A DNA stretch of 64,000 bases from Xenoacremonium recifei (taxonomy: Eukaryota; Ascomycota; Sordariomycetes; Hypocreales; Nectriaceae): NCBI GenBank assembly GCA_012184525.1, contig WOFQ01000028.1, positions 372,001 to 436,000 of the forward strand, read 5' to 3'. Of the stretch, positions 1 to 10,279 are shown in pieces. Both the position numbers and the translations under genes were made by a program. How positions within the stretch are numbered: the first letter of the stretch is position 1; each line of letters opens with the position of its first letter. The notes under the pieces were generated by a model. It was not told the DNA's origin. It did no database searches and saw nothing but the letters and a program-made list of their open reading frames with translations.

Positions 1-345
1 TGTGAGATTTCATCCACGATCCTAGTCTGCGAACATGTAAGTTAATTTCAACATGCCAATTTTGCTTTTGAACGAGAGCCGGGCAATCATTCAGGGAAGA
101 CGATTGGTTCTTATGCAAAGCACGTAGACTACGCGAACCACGCTGATCTTTTGCGCGCCCTTTCATGACATGTATCAGCTTGCTCTGTTGAGGAAGCTGT
201 ATTACTAATTACTCCTCTCCATGACGTAGCTATAAGCAATCGATAATTTCCCTCTCCGCGCCTGATGAAAGATGCCTAAATCCTTTCTCTATCTCATTCA
301 TAATTCGCTCCCGAGCAAAATATCGCAGTTACCATTTGAAACAAG
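1..345. other. Upstream region of the first sugar transporter
   Basis: No gene is visible here. The stretch is presumably the promoter and 5' leader of the MFS gene that starts at 346. I see no clear TATA box or repeated operator. Confidence 0.4.
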
Positions 346-2013
346 ATGAAATTTAAGATGCCGCCCAAATATGTTTTTGCGTCGGCTTTGATCTCCCTCG
401 GAGGCTTTGCTAATGGATACGATACTGGTTCTATCGGCGGCATGCTATCCATGGCCCAGTTCAAGAAATCGATCGGAGCGCTCTCTCCGTCCCTCGTAGG
501 ATTCACCGTATCGCTAATAATGTTGACTGGTGCCATCCCTTCGGTCTTTGCTGGCCACCTCGCAGATAGCTTCGGGCGCCTTCGAGTCATTGTTGTCGGC
601 GCTGCCTTGTTTGGCATCGGGTCACTGTTGGAGGGTACAGCTAACAGTCTTGCCCAATTCTTGATCGGTAGAGCGCTCGCCGGTTTTGGGGAGGGTGTTT
701 ACTTAGCAAACCTGAGCGTCTACACTTGTGAGATCGCGCCGGTTCGACACCGAGGAACCCTAGCTGGATTGCCATCTTTCATGGCCACGGCAGGTATTTG
801 CGCTGGGTACTTTACTTGCTATGGCTCGGGAAACCTCCAATCCAGTCTTGCATGGCGCATCCCATCTGCTGTGCAGTGTGTAATAGCGGCTGGTCTCATA
901 TTGAGCTGCTTGATACTCCCGGAGTCACCGCGATGGTTGATATTACAAGGCCAACGTACAAAGGCGCTTCAATCCCTGGAGCGACTTGATTTTCCAATGA
1001 CAGAGGCAGGAAGGGATTTCCTCATCGCCACAGAACAGAGGCCAAGCCTCTCTCCTTGGCAGGGATTCCTGCTGTTATTCAAGAGAGGCTACCGACAGAG
1101 GACTATCTTGGCTCTTTTCGTTCTAGGCATGGCTCAGTTGTCTGGCATTGATGGTGTTCTTTACGTGAGCCTGATCCCGGTTTAACGTCATCCAATTTGG
1201 ATCTTATCTGACAGCATCCTAGTATGCCCCGAGTCTGTTTTCCCAAGCTGGGCTGTCCTCGGATACTGCGTCCTTTCTCGCCTCGGGTGTCTCGGGCATC
1301 TTGATGGTGGCCGTATCGATCCCTGCTTTCTTACTCGTTGACAAATGGGGCCGGAGAACCTCAGCAATTTCAGGCGGCCTTGTGCTCTCTGGATGTATGC
1401 TTCTGATGGGCTGCCTATATGCCGCAGATGCCGTCCACTCATATGAAGTTGCACGATGGGTCGTCATCACGGCTGTCTTTGTCTTCGGCCTTACATATTG
1501 TGCCACATGGGGCATGTTTGGAAAGGTGTACGCGAGCGAGATCCAGCCAGCAAACACACGTGCTGCAGCGAACTCTATCGCAACTGGCCTGGCATTTGTG
1601 AGTATCCTAGGCAATTTGTATGCGGTAAAAAAGAAATGTTCTAATATGGCATATAGTTCACTAACTGGCTTGTTGCTATTCTGACTCCAATCCTTCTAGA
1701 CAAGTCGGCATTTGGAGCGTACTTTCTCTTCGGAGGGTTGGCATTCTTTACAGTATTAGTTTTGGCTGTTTACATGCCCGAGACGCGCGGGCGTAGTCTT
1801 GAGAATATTCAAGTGGCCTTCCAGCAACCTAAGGTTTTGAGCCTCGCTCACTGGTTGCAGTCCTGCTCAGTTTCACGCCAGACTCGTCAAGTCCCTTTAC
1901 AGACTTCAAATGCCTCTTTAGAACTCGAGGATATTGATACAGAGGGCCGTTCTACAGTAGTCTCCGATATAATCGCGACCGGAAGATCTCGCGTGGCTGT
2001 TACGATCCATTAG
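346..2013 (+). CDS. MFS sugar transporter (sugar porter family)
   Basis: Predicted plasma-membrane hexose-type proton symporter with 12 membrane helices, 516 aa. Exons are 346-1164, 1223-1597 and 1657-2013; the introns (58 and 59 nt) have GTGAG donors and TAG acceptors and keep phase 0. Splicing restores the family motif after helix 7 (GVLYYAPSLF). Other sugar-porter signatures are GGFANGYDTGSIGG in helix 1, GHLADSFGRLR in loop 2-3, RALAGFGEGV, PESPRWLILQG after helix 6, DKWGRR in loop 8-9 and PETRGRSLENI after helix 12. The hydrophilic N-terminus is only a few residues long, shorter than in many fungal hexose transporters, but the ATG at 346 sits directly before helix 1. The divergent Zn2Cys6 gene lies beyond the 3' end, so joint regulation is not obvious. 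The substrate cannot be told from sequence. Confidence 0.88.
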
Positions 2014-2450
2014 CAAACGAACACAGCTCTATAGATCAAAGGTTTTGGATGGACATCAAGGACAGGAATCGAAAGTTGAAAGCAGTACAAGAATGATGAC
2101 AGGGCCCCAGTGGTGCAGCCTGGTGGTGATATTCAATCTTAACCAAGAATTTCGTCGAGATTCCTGTTTAGTCGCATGATTTAAACGAGACAATTTTATT
2201 ATCTGTATAGAGAGCCAGATCTAGTAATGAATAATTTAGTCACAGAAGCTATGATATCCAGATTATAGACCTTCTATGACTAAGTTTAACCCTGTCCTCG
2301 GTCCAGATCCGTGTCCCTCATTCGGATACCTCACCCTCATCTAAGCCCTATATCTAAACTTTTAATCAAACAGAATCATCTTCCATATTTAAGAATGGCT
2401 TCTGTTCTATTTACGTTGGGGAGTGACTGCCCTCTCCTCTTGCTAAGTTG
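2014..2450. other. Intergenic region between convergent genes
   Basis: AT-rich 3' flank of the transporter and of the regulator that ends at 2451. No gene, repeat or RNA recognised. Confidence 0.4.
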
Positions 2451-4520
2451 CTAGTTTGGCTGAAAGACTGTAACCCAATCGAAATTATCGTCTAGCTCAA
2501 AATTTGACGACCAGTCGCCATTCAACTCTGCCTCGAAGTCAAAATTTGAGAACATATCCTGGTCAAACGTTGGTGTCCCAAATACCACAGCCGGAAGTGA
2601 TGTTGTTTGATTCCTGGAATCAACAGAGATCGAAGATGAAGTTGCAACACTACTTATGATTTCTGGAAACTCAATCCTCAATCTTCCAAAGAATGGGATG
2701 GTAACATCACACTCTTGGCCAAACCTTTGACCCCATACATGTCCTTGGAGCACCGAGAGAATTCTCTCCAACACGTTTGCTGCTCTTTCAGCGACAGTAC
2801 AGTCCCTAAACGTCGAAGCTTGACGCAGGCTGCTGAGGAATTGGGCCAGCAGCTCCATGTCTTGAGCACTTTGTGGCATATCTGGTTCTTTCAGCGATCT
2901 CTGCTGCATCAAGTCAATTGCAAGGACGCTCGAGGCCGCAAAAGACTCGAAGTCCATCAGTCCACACGGAGCCAATTCTGGCCCAGCAGCCATGCGCAAA
3001 GTCTGGTAAGCAACAATGATCTCCCGTGACATGTCTACGGCCGAGGTCCTACTCAGCGCATATCGTCTATTTTGCGCAGACTTCAGCATGTATGGCAGAT
3101 GGATGAGTTTTCCAATGATGAAGAACCTTATCTTAAGCGTCTGGCGGTAGTAAAGCTCGCGGAAGGATATTCCTACTGGAAGTTCGGCACGCCAGAAATC
3201 GTCTGGCATAACCTTCTTACAGTCTTCGAAAGCCTGGTCCAGTTCCATCGTCTTTGAATAGCTTGTTTCAAGGTTTCCCTGGTTTCTCTCCGCCACAGCG
3301 CCAGAGATTTTCGTCATCTCTAACATTAGTTGCTCCAATGGGTATAAGTTTTCGGACGAAGGTAGCAAACTAGGAACACCAATAGGTACCGAAGATGCCA
3401 CACCGAGTAAGAGTGATGTTTCTCGTTCCGCGTGTAGAATAAATCGCCAAAGCGCCTGCTCCCGTTCGTCCTCGGCACTCCTCTTACGATGGAGGCCCAA
3501 CAACAATGACGCGTTCACCGCCTGACGGGCAGCCAACCAGCCCTTCCGAGGCGTCCCTAAATCGATGCTGAGTTTGATTAAAAGTCCTAGCGCCTCGATG
3601 CTGTCTATCGTGTCTCCATACTCGGCCGCAATGGATAGACATCTTTGGGCTTCCTTTGCGAGTGCGCTAATCAAGGCGTCGGGTTGGGCAACATCTGGAT
3701 GTCTCGTGGTCCATTCACGCGGAAGTTCGAAGATACACAAAGCCAACCAGATCAAAGACTTCGCCACCAGAGCTGGTATGCCAGAGTCGAGGGAAACAAG
3801 GAAGAAGCTGAGCATAGTCGTACAACTCGCCTCTTGCAATCGCTGCGATTCGAAGTAGCAGGGGGGCCAGATACACCAATGGTCTTGAGTAGTGATGAAT
3901 ATCTGCTCCAAAGTATTTGCGGAGGGGACCATGCGGGATAGGATATCGCGATATCCGGTTTCTAGTCGATATTGTTTTGGGCCAGAGGCGTCCCCTTTCT
4001 TAAGCAACAAAGCTTCTTTGAATAGTGTGATCAAAGGTGTATCGCCAAATTGATGGAGCGCATCCGAAGTATGGTTGGCACCGCCCACGCTGCTATCGGG
4101 TGTTGTAGCTGCCAAACTTAGTCCTCGATAGTTAGGTGATGTGCTTTGCATCCGCGCCTGTAAAACCCGACCTAAGTACTCGACCTTGGCGCTCTGGGAT
4201 AGGTTGGGCTCCGACGAATTAGAGCCAGGGCTCGAGTCGATTGCGACTGAGGCACATAGTTGGCGAATCATTCCTTCCAAGCCATCAATGCGCTTCTCCA
4301 ATGCGTCCTTTCCTTCATGCTCTATTGTTCTTGTGCCATCCCTCTTTGGCTGCTGTGCTTTGCATGGAACGTTGTGCACAGCGCAGCTCTCGCATACCCC
4401 GCTTGCATTTGGGTAGACACAGCGAGTCTTCCGCCGCCGGCATTCTGCGCAGCTGCGCGTACCAAGCCGCATCCGTTTCGGAGGCAATTCGTCCGGGTTG
4501 TTTTGCCTTGCAGCAGACAT
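2451..4520 (-). CDS. Zn2Cys6 (GAL4-type) transcription factor
   Basis: Single-exon 689-aa nuclear regulator. Residues about 24-53 form a binuclear zinc cluster, CAECRRRKTRCVYPN followed by CESC and a final Cys, preceded by a basic stretch. A short heptad-like segment (about 75-90, LEKRIDGLEGMIRQL) follows and could be the dimerisation coil. The middle (about 200-480) resembles the fungal_trans middle homology region, for example GLHRKRSAEDEREQALWR. The acidic C-terminus (DFEAELNGDWSSNFELDDNFDW) looks like an activation domain. The ATG at 4520 is chosen because it lies just before the zinc cluster. The gene is divergent from the peroxiredoxin at 5023 and convergent with the sugar transporter. 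Its target genes are unknown. Confidence 0.85.
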   Translation of the reverse strand: MSAARQNNPDELPPKRMRLGTRSCAECRRRKTRCVYPNASGVCESCAVHNVPCKAQQPKRDGTRTIEHEGKDALEKRIDGLEGMIRQLCASVAIDSSPGSNSSEPNLSQSAKVEYLGRVLQARMQSTSPNYRGLSLAATTPDSSVGGANHTSDALHQFGDTPLITLFKEALLLKKGDASGPKQYRLETGYRDILSRMVPSANTLEQIFITTQDHWCIWPPCYFESQRLQEASCTTMLSFFLVSLDSGIPALVAKSLIWLALCIFELPREWTTRHPDVAQPDALISALAKEAQRCLSIAAEYGDTIDSIEALGLLIKLSIDLGTPRKGWLAARQAVNASLLLGLHRKRSAEDEREQALWRFILHAERETSLLLGVASSVPIGVPSLLPSSENLYPLEQLMLEMTKISGAVAERNQGNLETSYSKTMELDQAFEDCKKVMPDDFWRAELPVGISFRELYYRQTLKIRFFIIGKLIHLPYMLKSAQNRRYALSRTSAVDMSREIIVAYQTLRMAAGPELAPCGLMDFESFAASSVLAIDLMQQRSLKEPDMPQSAQDMELLAQFLSSLRQASTFRDCTVAERAANVLERILSVLQGHVWGQRFGQECDVTIPFFGRLRIEFPEIISSVATSSSISVDSRNQTTSLPAVVFGTPTFDQDMFSNFDFEAELNGDWSSNFELDDNFDWVTVFQPN

Positions 4521-5022
4521 GATTGCAGCCGGGGCGCCGGAATCAGAAAATGCCCGTACGAAGGAAATAGTTTTTATGTCCCTCAGGCGCAGTGAACCAT
4601 TTGCCTAATGAGGCAATCGGGAGTTTGCGGATTGGTAATCGAGCCCCGTATGGAAATCTGGGCCAGATCAAATATCATGGAGTTGACGATGATGAAAGAG
4701 AAGGAGATTGGTTGGCGTTAGGGCTGTGGACTCGCATTTACGTTTCGGAAGGGCGGCGGATCAACTCGGACCAATCCGTCCGAATTCGTGCGGCCAATGG
4801 CGTTCAAGCTTACCAACAACGCACGACGTTGAGTAGCATTTGTAAGGCCACTTGTATAACATTACGCCGTGGACTGCGAGATATATAAGTCTCTTCATGT
4901 GTCCTATTGCTCCAGTCTCATCAATCTCAAACCCAGGAGTTCATCATTGTCTCCCGCCTATTAGACAGATATTTCTGCTCCCAATCCAAACATCGCTAAG
5001 CATCTATTACTACATCGTCAAA
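4521..5022. promoter_or_regulatory. Divergent promoter, regulator / peroxiredoxin
   Basis: About 500 bp shared by the minus-strand Zn2Cys6 gene and the plus-strand peroxiredoxin. Visible elements are CGGACCAATCCG at 4767-4778, an inverted CGG/CCG pair enclosing a CCAAT box (4771-4775), and a TATATAA box at 4882-4888. Confidence 0.5.
4882..4888 (+). promoter_or_regulatory. TATA box of the peroxiredoxin gene
   Basis: TATATAA lies 135 nt before the ATG at 5023, with a pyrimidine-rich leader between them. The position and sequence fit a strong fungal core promoter. Confidence 0.5.
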
Positions 5023-5721
5023 ATGAGTCTCACACAGGAACTCGCCGCCACCTTCGAGGGTTTCAAGACAAATGCACCAGAGCAGGCAAAGGCTCCTATT
5101 CTTGCAGCCCAGGATCAGATCAAGGCAGAATTCAACCACAAAGCCGCAATCCAAGTTGGCGACTCCCTTCCAGAGTTCAGCCTCCCAAACGCCACCGGAG
5201 AGAAGGTGTCTAGCAAAGACCTCCTTCAGAAGGGCCCTGTCCTGTAAGGGAACTTCCTTGAGGCTTATGTCCCGATCATTCCATCTGATGTCATTAGTAT
5301 TACCTTTTATCGTGGCACATGGTGCCCTTTCTGCAACCTTGCACTCGCGTATCTTCAGAAGAAGCTTCCCGAGTTTGAAGCAAAGGGTGTTACGCTGGTA
5401 GCAATCTCTCCTGAGCTACCCGATACCTCTCTTTCGGAGACAGAGAAGCGGGGCTTGACTTTCCCTGTTCTTTCGGACATTGGTAATGCCTTCGCTCGAA
5501 AGCTCGGCATCGTTTGGAAGCAGCCTGACACTCTCCGCCCGGTTTTCGAGATGTTCGGCAACAGTCTAGAGAAGAGGAACGGCGATGACTCCCTTGAGGT
5601 ACCGGTCCCGACAACAATTTTGGTGGATCAGAAGGGCATTGTCCGGAACACCTTCATTGAGCCGGATTACACCAAGAGACTTGCGCCCGAGACTGCTCTG
5701 GAGTGGGTTAACGCCCTGTGA
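5023..5721 (+). CDS. Peroxiredoxin-like (AhpC/TSA, thioredoxin fold) protein
   Basis: Predicted thiol peroxidase-like protein of 214 aa. Exons are 5023-5243 and 5298-5721; the 54-nt intron (GTAAGG..TTAG) restores VLITFYRGTWCPFCN, the redox-active segment of the AhpC/TSA-like family, with a CxxC motif. After it come the expected strand-helix pattern (VTLVAISPELPD, LTFPVLSDIGNAFARKLGI) and the conserved VPVPTTILVDQKGIVRNTFIEPDY, which is the cis-Pro and last-strand region of the thioredoxin fold. There is no signal peptide, so it is probably cytosolic. In this subfamily the CxxC resembles thioredoxin more than classical 2-Cys peroxiredoxins, so peroxidase activity is inferred. It is convergent with the laccase, whose stop is 147 bp away. 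Confidence 0.85.
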
Positions 5722-5867
5722 TTACTGGTAACTGGAAATAGAGTATCTTTATACATAGGAAATAGATTTGAGGCTGCGACTATAACTCCATTACTTCAAC
5801 TCCTTATCCCCCTTTGCTCTTCAATAAGGTCTATCCATGGTCTATCCACGGTCTAAAGTGCCCAGTT

Positions 5868-7666
5868 CTAGATTCCAGAGTCTGTTTGGTCATCATCATA
5901 TATCGCGGTAGCTGCAAAGGTGTCCCATGCAGCACATGTAGAATTGAGCACGTCTGCGTCCAGAAGGTCTACTAGTTCCGATTCTCTCTCCAACAGCTGC
6001 ACAGCCAATCCCTCAGAGGTGTGCCACGCAATATGGCAATGCATCAGCCAAACCTAGATCGAGATGTCAATGATAGTTTCAACGTAGTTGGAAGTTGTCT
6101 TACCCCAGGATTGTCGGTATAGAATGCAATAATCACATAACCAGAACCGGGCAAAAGGACAACATCACGTCGTGGTGCATCCTCAAGCGTGATCTCAGCG
6201 GTTGATGCGTCGTATGTTCCTGATCCGGAGCCCACAACCCAGAAATCGTGACCGTGCAAATGCATCGGGTGAGGCTGGGCGTTAGAGGTTTGAATCACCC
6301 AATACACCCATTTGTTTGCTTCGGGAAGCTGGTATACCTGCTGAGAGTCCCCCCAAGTGTCGTTTCCCTCGTATACCTGCATCACGGTAGGGTAGTCCCA
6401 GTAGTTGACAAAAGAGGAGTTTCCCATCTCCCATAGACCTGACACCAGGATGGCAACATCGAAGTCTTCCTTGTAAGTGGCATCGTCCGAGGCGGTGACG
6501 GCGACATACGGAACCAATGATGAGGCGTCTTCATCCACACACTCGTCAACTGATGCAGCTTCCCATTGCGAAGACGTAGGGTCATCGGTAGATGTGCTAT
6601 CGTAGCGGATAATGCCCTTGATATTATCTGGGTTGGCATTGTCACTGCATGCCGTTTGGGCAATAGCTCGAAGCCAGTAGTTGTCTGACGAAGCGTTTGC
6701 GGTTACAATAACATCATACCGCTGGCCCATGGCAATTGAAAGAACGTCGGTAGTATAGGGCACAATGGGGACGAAGTCAGCAGCAATGACTTCCAAGGCG
6801 TGGTTATCAATGGTAAATTTGAAGTGTGTATCAGCTGCCGCGTTGACGAGGCGAAGACGGTAACGGGTTCCAGAAGTGAAAGTGGTTTCAAAGCGCGAGC
6901 CGAGGATTGTACCCGATTCATTGTAGACGTTGGTGCCGTTAATGAGACCATTGTCAAGGGTTGGCGGACCGTGTGCAAGGGCATGCAGATATTCATCGTC
7001 TGCGGTGGCATGTGACCAATCATTGAGGAAGAGATTTCCAAGGTCTTCGTCGTAGTTTGCTGAAGCTGGGCCGTTAATAACGATGCCGCCAAACACTCCA
7101 TCCCAAGCCTGCACGTAGAAGTGAGAGTGCCACCAGGACGATCCATACTGGGTGGCCTTCCAGGTGTAAGTATATGAGCTACCAGGAGGAATAGGGCATT
7201 GGGTCAAAGAAGGAACGCCATCATTCTGGTTGGTGTAGTTTTGTCGTATGCCATGAAAGTGAATGCCAGTTCCGTTGTTTTCAAGAGAGTTTGTCACATG
7301 GATCACTTCATTTGGAGTTAGCAACGATTCCAGTAGTGAATAGCACGTTGAGAGTGCACACATACCAACAGTGTCTCCCCAGTCTGCCTCGATAGTAGGA
7401 CCAGGGATAGACCCGTTCACAGCCAGAACCATTCGTTCCACACCGTCAGGAGATGCAGTTGTATTGACAATGTTCCACCAATACTCTCGCACAACACCGG
7501 TGTCAGGTGCTTCGTCATAATAGTTTGTCGAGATGTCATACTCGCCCCAACAAGAACGGTCACTTGCGGAGTTAGTGCATCTCTTTGATAGGGACGACAC
7601 GCTGCCTTCAGGTAAGGCTACAGCAGAACACGCCAAAAGAAATGACGAAAAGAGAGCGTAATGCAT
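5868..7666 (-). CDS. Secreted multicopper oxidase (asco-laccase)
   Basis: Extracellular laccase, 562 aa, oxidising phenols with four-electron reduction of O2 to water. Exons (minus) are 7666-7366, 7305-6104 and 6053-5868. The first intron is 60 nt and has no stop, so it is silent in a naive translation; removing it gives GDTVVIHVTNSL. The second (50 nt) gives NPGVWLMHCHIAWH. All four copper motifs are present: HFHG (about 116-119), WWHSHFY, HPMHLHGHDFW and HCHIAWH. The start at 7666 gives a signal peptide (MHYALFSSFLLACSAVALPEG); the longer upstream frame does not. The protein ends in DSGI, the C-terminal plug known from asco-laccases (DSG plus Leu/Val/Ile). Many NxT/NxS sites suggest glycosylation. 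Lignin, melanin or detoxification roles cannot be separated. Confidence 0.93.
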
Positions 7667-8958
7667 TGCAAGAGATTCAATCGAGTCAGAAACAGAAAAG
7701 CAAAAGAATGACTTAGAAGATTGTTGTCTTTGCAATTCGTGATGCTGCAAGACACAATGAGGTAACAACAGTGTGGCAAGAAACCTACCTTTTATTGTTG
7801 AGACCGTCTTGCAGATCACAGCAAACTGCGAGGTACGCGGCGAGGTCTCCCCAAACGCAGCCGAGTCTGAACAGACAGATCAACAGGGGCCCATCACGAG
7901 ATCAACAATGGGGCTCTAGGTCCTATGATGGGTTAGAAAGTACATCACGATCCTTGCTTCGCGATGAGGTTGCCGGCCGCAATGGCTCTATGACGGTGAC
8001 AAAACCGAATGCAATCCATCGGCCGTTTACCCAATGACGTTTAGACAGATTTGACTTACGCGTTGGTGTCTACGTAAAGAGGCTTAGAGGAGAGGACCGA
8101 AAGAAAACCTCTCCAAGTATCCACCACGATGGAAACATGGACGGTTTATCCACACGGCTGGAGGAAGTGCATTAAGCTACGCGTCAGTCGAGCCATACCG
8201 ACCTGAGGATTTCGGAATCCTACAAGTCTAGCCGCCAAGTCAATAGCAATGCATCTTATCATTGTGTGATCGCGATAATGCTGTTTTAGTTTCCTGTTCG
8301 CCGAGAAGAGTCTATACGCCGGTCCATATCATGGCCGTCAACGTTGCGTCTGTGGGTCGAAGTCGTTGGCTTACGTCGCTTCGGCAGGTTAACGCAGGAG
8401 ATATCTATCCACCCGATCTCTCGGGGAATACTCCGCCGCAGTGATCAAGCCAGGGGATCGCCGGGTTTAATGGGGATATGGTAGGCTGGTGCCCCTGAGT
8501 GAGTGAGAACGGTAGCCGGGAAAAGCCTTGTTTGTCTTTCTTAGCCCCTGAAACTACGTCCAAATGAAAAGCTTGAATCGAGGGGGAGCCTTGGCAATTA
8601 CTCAAGTTGGATGTGTCGATGCGCTCATTTCACAAAGCTTAACTTCTTTTAATTTTAGATATACCGAAAGCGAGCTGCAGGGGACAACAAGGGTCGAATC
8701 CCGTGCGGAGCCTCAAGTCGCTTAATTAGGGGTCCATTGAAGGCCGCGTCAGTCAGTTGTCCGTGCTTGATAGTCGTCAGCCGAGACGAAGATGGAGACG
8801 CGCCGGAACTCCACCACATCTCCGGCAATAGTCTCAATGCATTATGATCTTTGGCACTTTTACAAAATATATCTAGCAATAGGTCCACGAGGTTTTAGTG
8901 CGGTGCTATGCCTCGTCTATACCGCAGTATCGCCTAGACTCAACGGCAATTCGATATC
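7667..8958. other. Long intergenic region (laccase / small secreted protein)
   Basis: About 1.3 kb holding the divergent promoters of the laccase and the 8959 gene. Short open frames occur, but none has family signals or a consistent splice model. No tRNA or repeat recognised. Confidence 0.4.
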
Positions 8959-9635
8959 ATGATCTCTTCTACAATGCAGTTTTTTACGTGTCTTTCGCTT
9001 TTTGTTGTTGGCTCTCTTGCTGCAACCCAGGAGGGTTCTCACATCAATGGTGTTAAAGTACTCGCCTACGGGAGCGGTATTAGTGGACTGCCCGTCTGTA
9101 TGAGCCAAAATGGTTAGTTTATGATCCCATTTTTGTATCATACTCACAAGAATGCTAATGCTCTATAGGTACGGCTTTGATTTCCGATAGTCCGGGCTTA
9201 AACAATACCATCGCTCTCAAGTGTAAGTTCTCTAGTCTTCATATAACATGTCGATCGTGAAAATAACTAATCTACGTTGCGTAAGGGAATATATCTACTG
9301 CAACCTCCGAGTCTTGGAATGTTTCTGCTATCTCGACCAACGTAACCGCGCTTTCTTCGACCCTCAAGTTCTACATTATCCCCACGGATGATGCTTTCTC
9401 TGCGGCTGGCTTTTCTAATGATACGGCAACTATTCCCTCTGGAGCGGTCACTGACGGCTTTGTGCTCTATGGCTCAGACGTGATGTATATCTCGGATGAC
9501 AAGTACCTGGCTCAGTTCTGGGCGACGCCCACTGAGACAAACGACACTTACGTACTCGTATGGAATTCGAATGGAGATGTGCATGATGACGCCGTGCCAG
9601 TCAATTTGAAGCATGAGCTGCCTGCATCTTCTTAG
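8959..9635 (+). CDS. Small secreted protein, unknown function
   Basis: Three-exon gene of 185 aa, found by reading splice sites because each exon is short: 8959-9112, 9169-9222 and 9286-9635. Both introns (56 and 63 nt) have clean GTTAGT/GTAAGT donors and AG acceptors, the first with a GCTAAT branch site, and the total length is a multiple of three. The N-terminus has a signal peptide (MQFFTCLSLFVVGSLAA; a second ATG lies at 8974). The mature part is rich in Ser, Thr, Asn and Asp with several NxT/NxS sites (LNNTI, WNISTATS, NVSA, NVTA, NDTATI). It includes a segment FVLYGSDVMYISDDKYLAQF and ends HELPASS. Only about two cysteines are present, so it is not a Cys-rich effector. I do not recognise the family. 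Its neighbour across the promoter is the laccase. Confidence 0.72.
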
Positions 9636-10279
9636 GATTCTCATAGTTTTGGCGATATGGAGAGGTTGTACGGCGGATTTGCTTTGGAATCAAGGGCTTC
9701 ACAACACATCTCGTCTGAGGAAACCCGCCTTTTTATTTAAGGCCACAGCTAGTCACTTCCGGCAGAATCACATTCCTTTGTTATATGGCGGTATCTATAC
9801 AAAAACGGATGTTTATTAATGATGCGCTTCTCAAGAAACGTAGACTTTGTCGAGTATTGGTACATCGCTTCCATCTGCTAAATGTTGATGACCTTTGTCA
9901 TCCCGCGGCGATTTTCGTCTAGTTTATGGGCCTCAGCAACTTTATACATCTGTAAAGTAACCCATTCTAACTCAACCTTAGATGTTCTCAAGATCGCCAT
10001 CTAAGGACCTGGTATTTCTAAAGCTTCTCATAATCAAGTCACTGGGTGCAGCAAGTGCGACTACTTTCAACCCTCCCATGCAATAGTTGGTCTATTTCTC
10101 TGGGTTTCTAATTCTTGTTTTGGGCTACACTCTGCCTATGGAATCTACCCGCAGGTATCTACAAATCTTGTCACTCCTTAGCACGGCAGTTGGACCCCGA
10201 AGTCAAGTCAAATCCAGTCGGCCTATCTGGTTTCAGATAACCTTTCATTTGTGATCCTACCTAACTACTCCGTATTATC
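9636..10279. other. Intergenic region between convergent genes
   Basis: About 640 bp, 3' flank of both neighbours. It contains one copy of the recurrent word TACTCCGTA at 10266-10274. No gene is supported. Confidence 0.4.

Noticed and set aside
7306..7365. A 20-codon insertion in the laccase
   Set aside because: It is a 60-nt intron without stop. Removing it restores the conserved strand before the first copper motif.
7667..7819. Longer laccase N-terminus in the same frame
   Set aside because: It would place about 50 residues before a clear signal peptide. The ATG at 7666 fits the family.
8680..8720. T-arm-like string GGGTCGAATCCC
   Set aside because: No acceptor, D or anticodon arm around it, so not a tRNA. 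I found no convincing tRNA or rRNA gene in the window.
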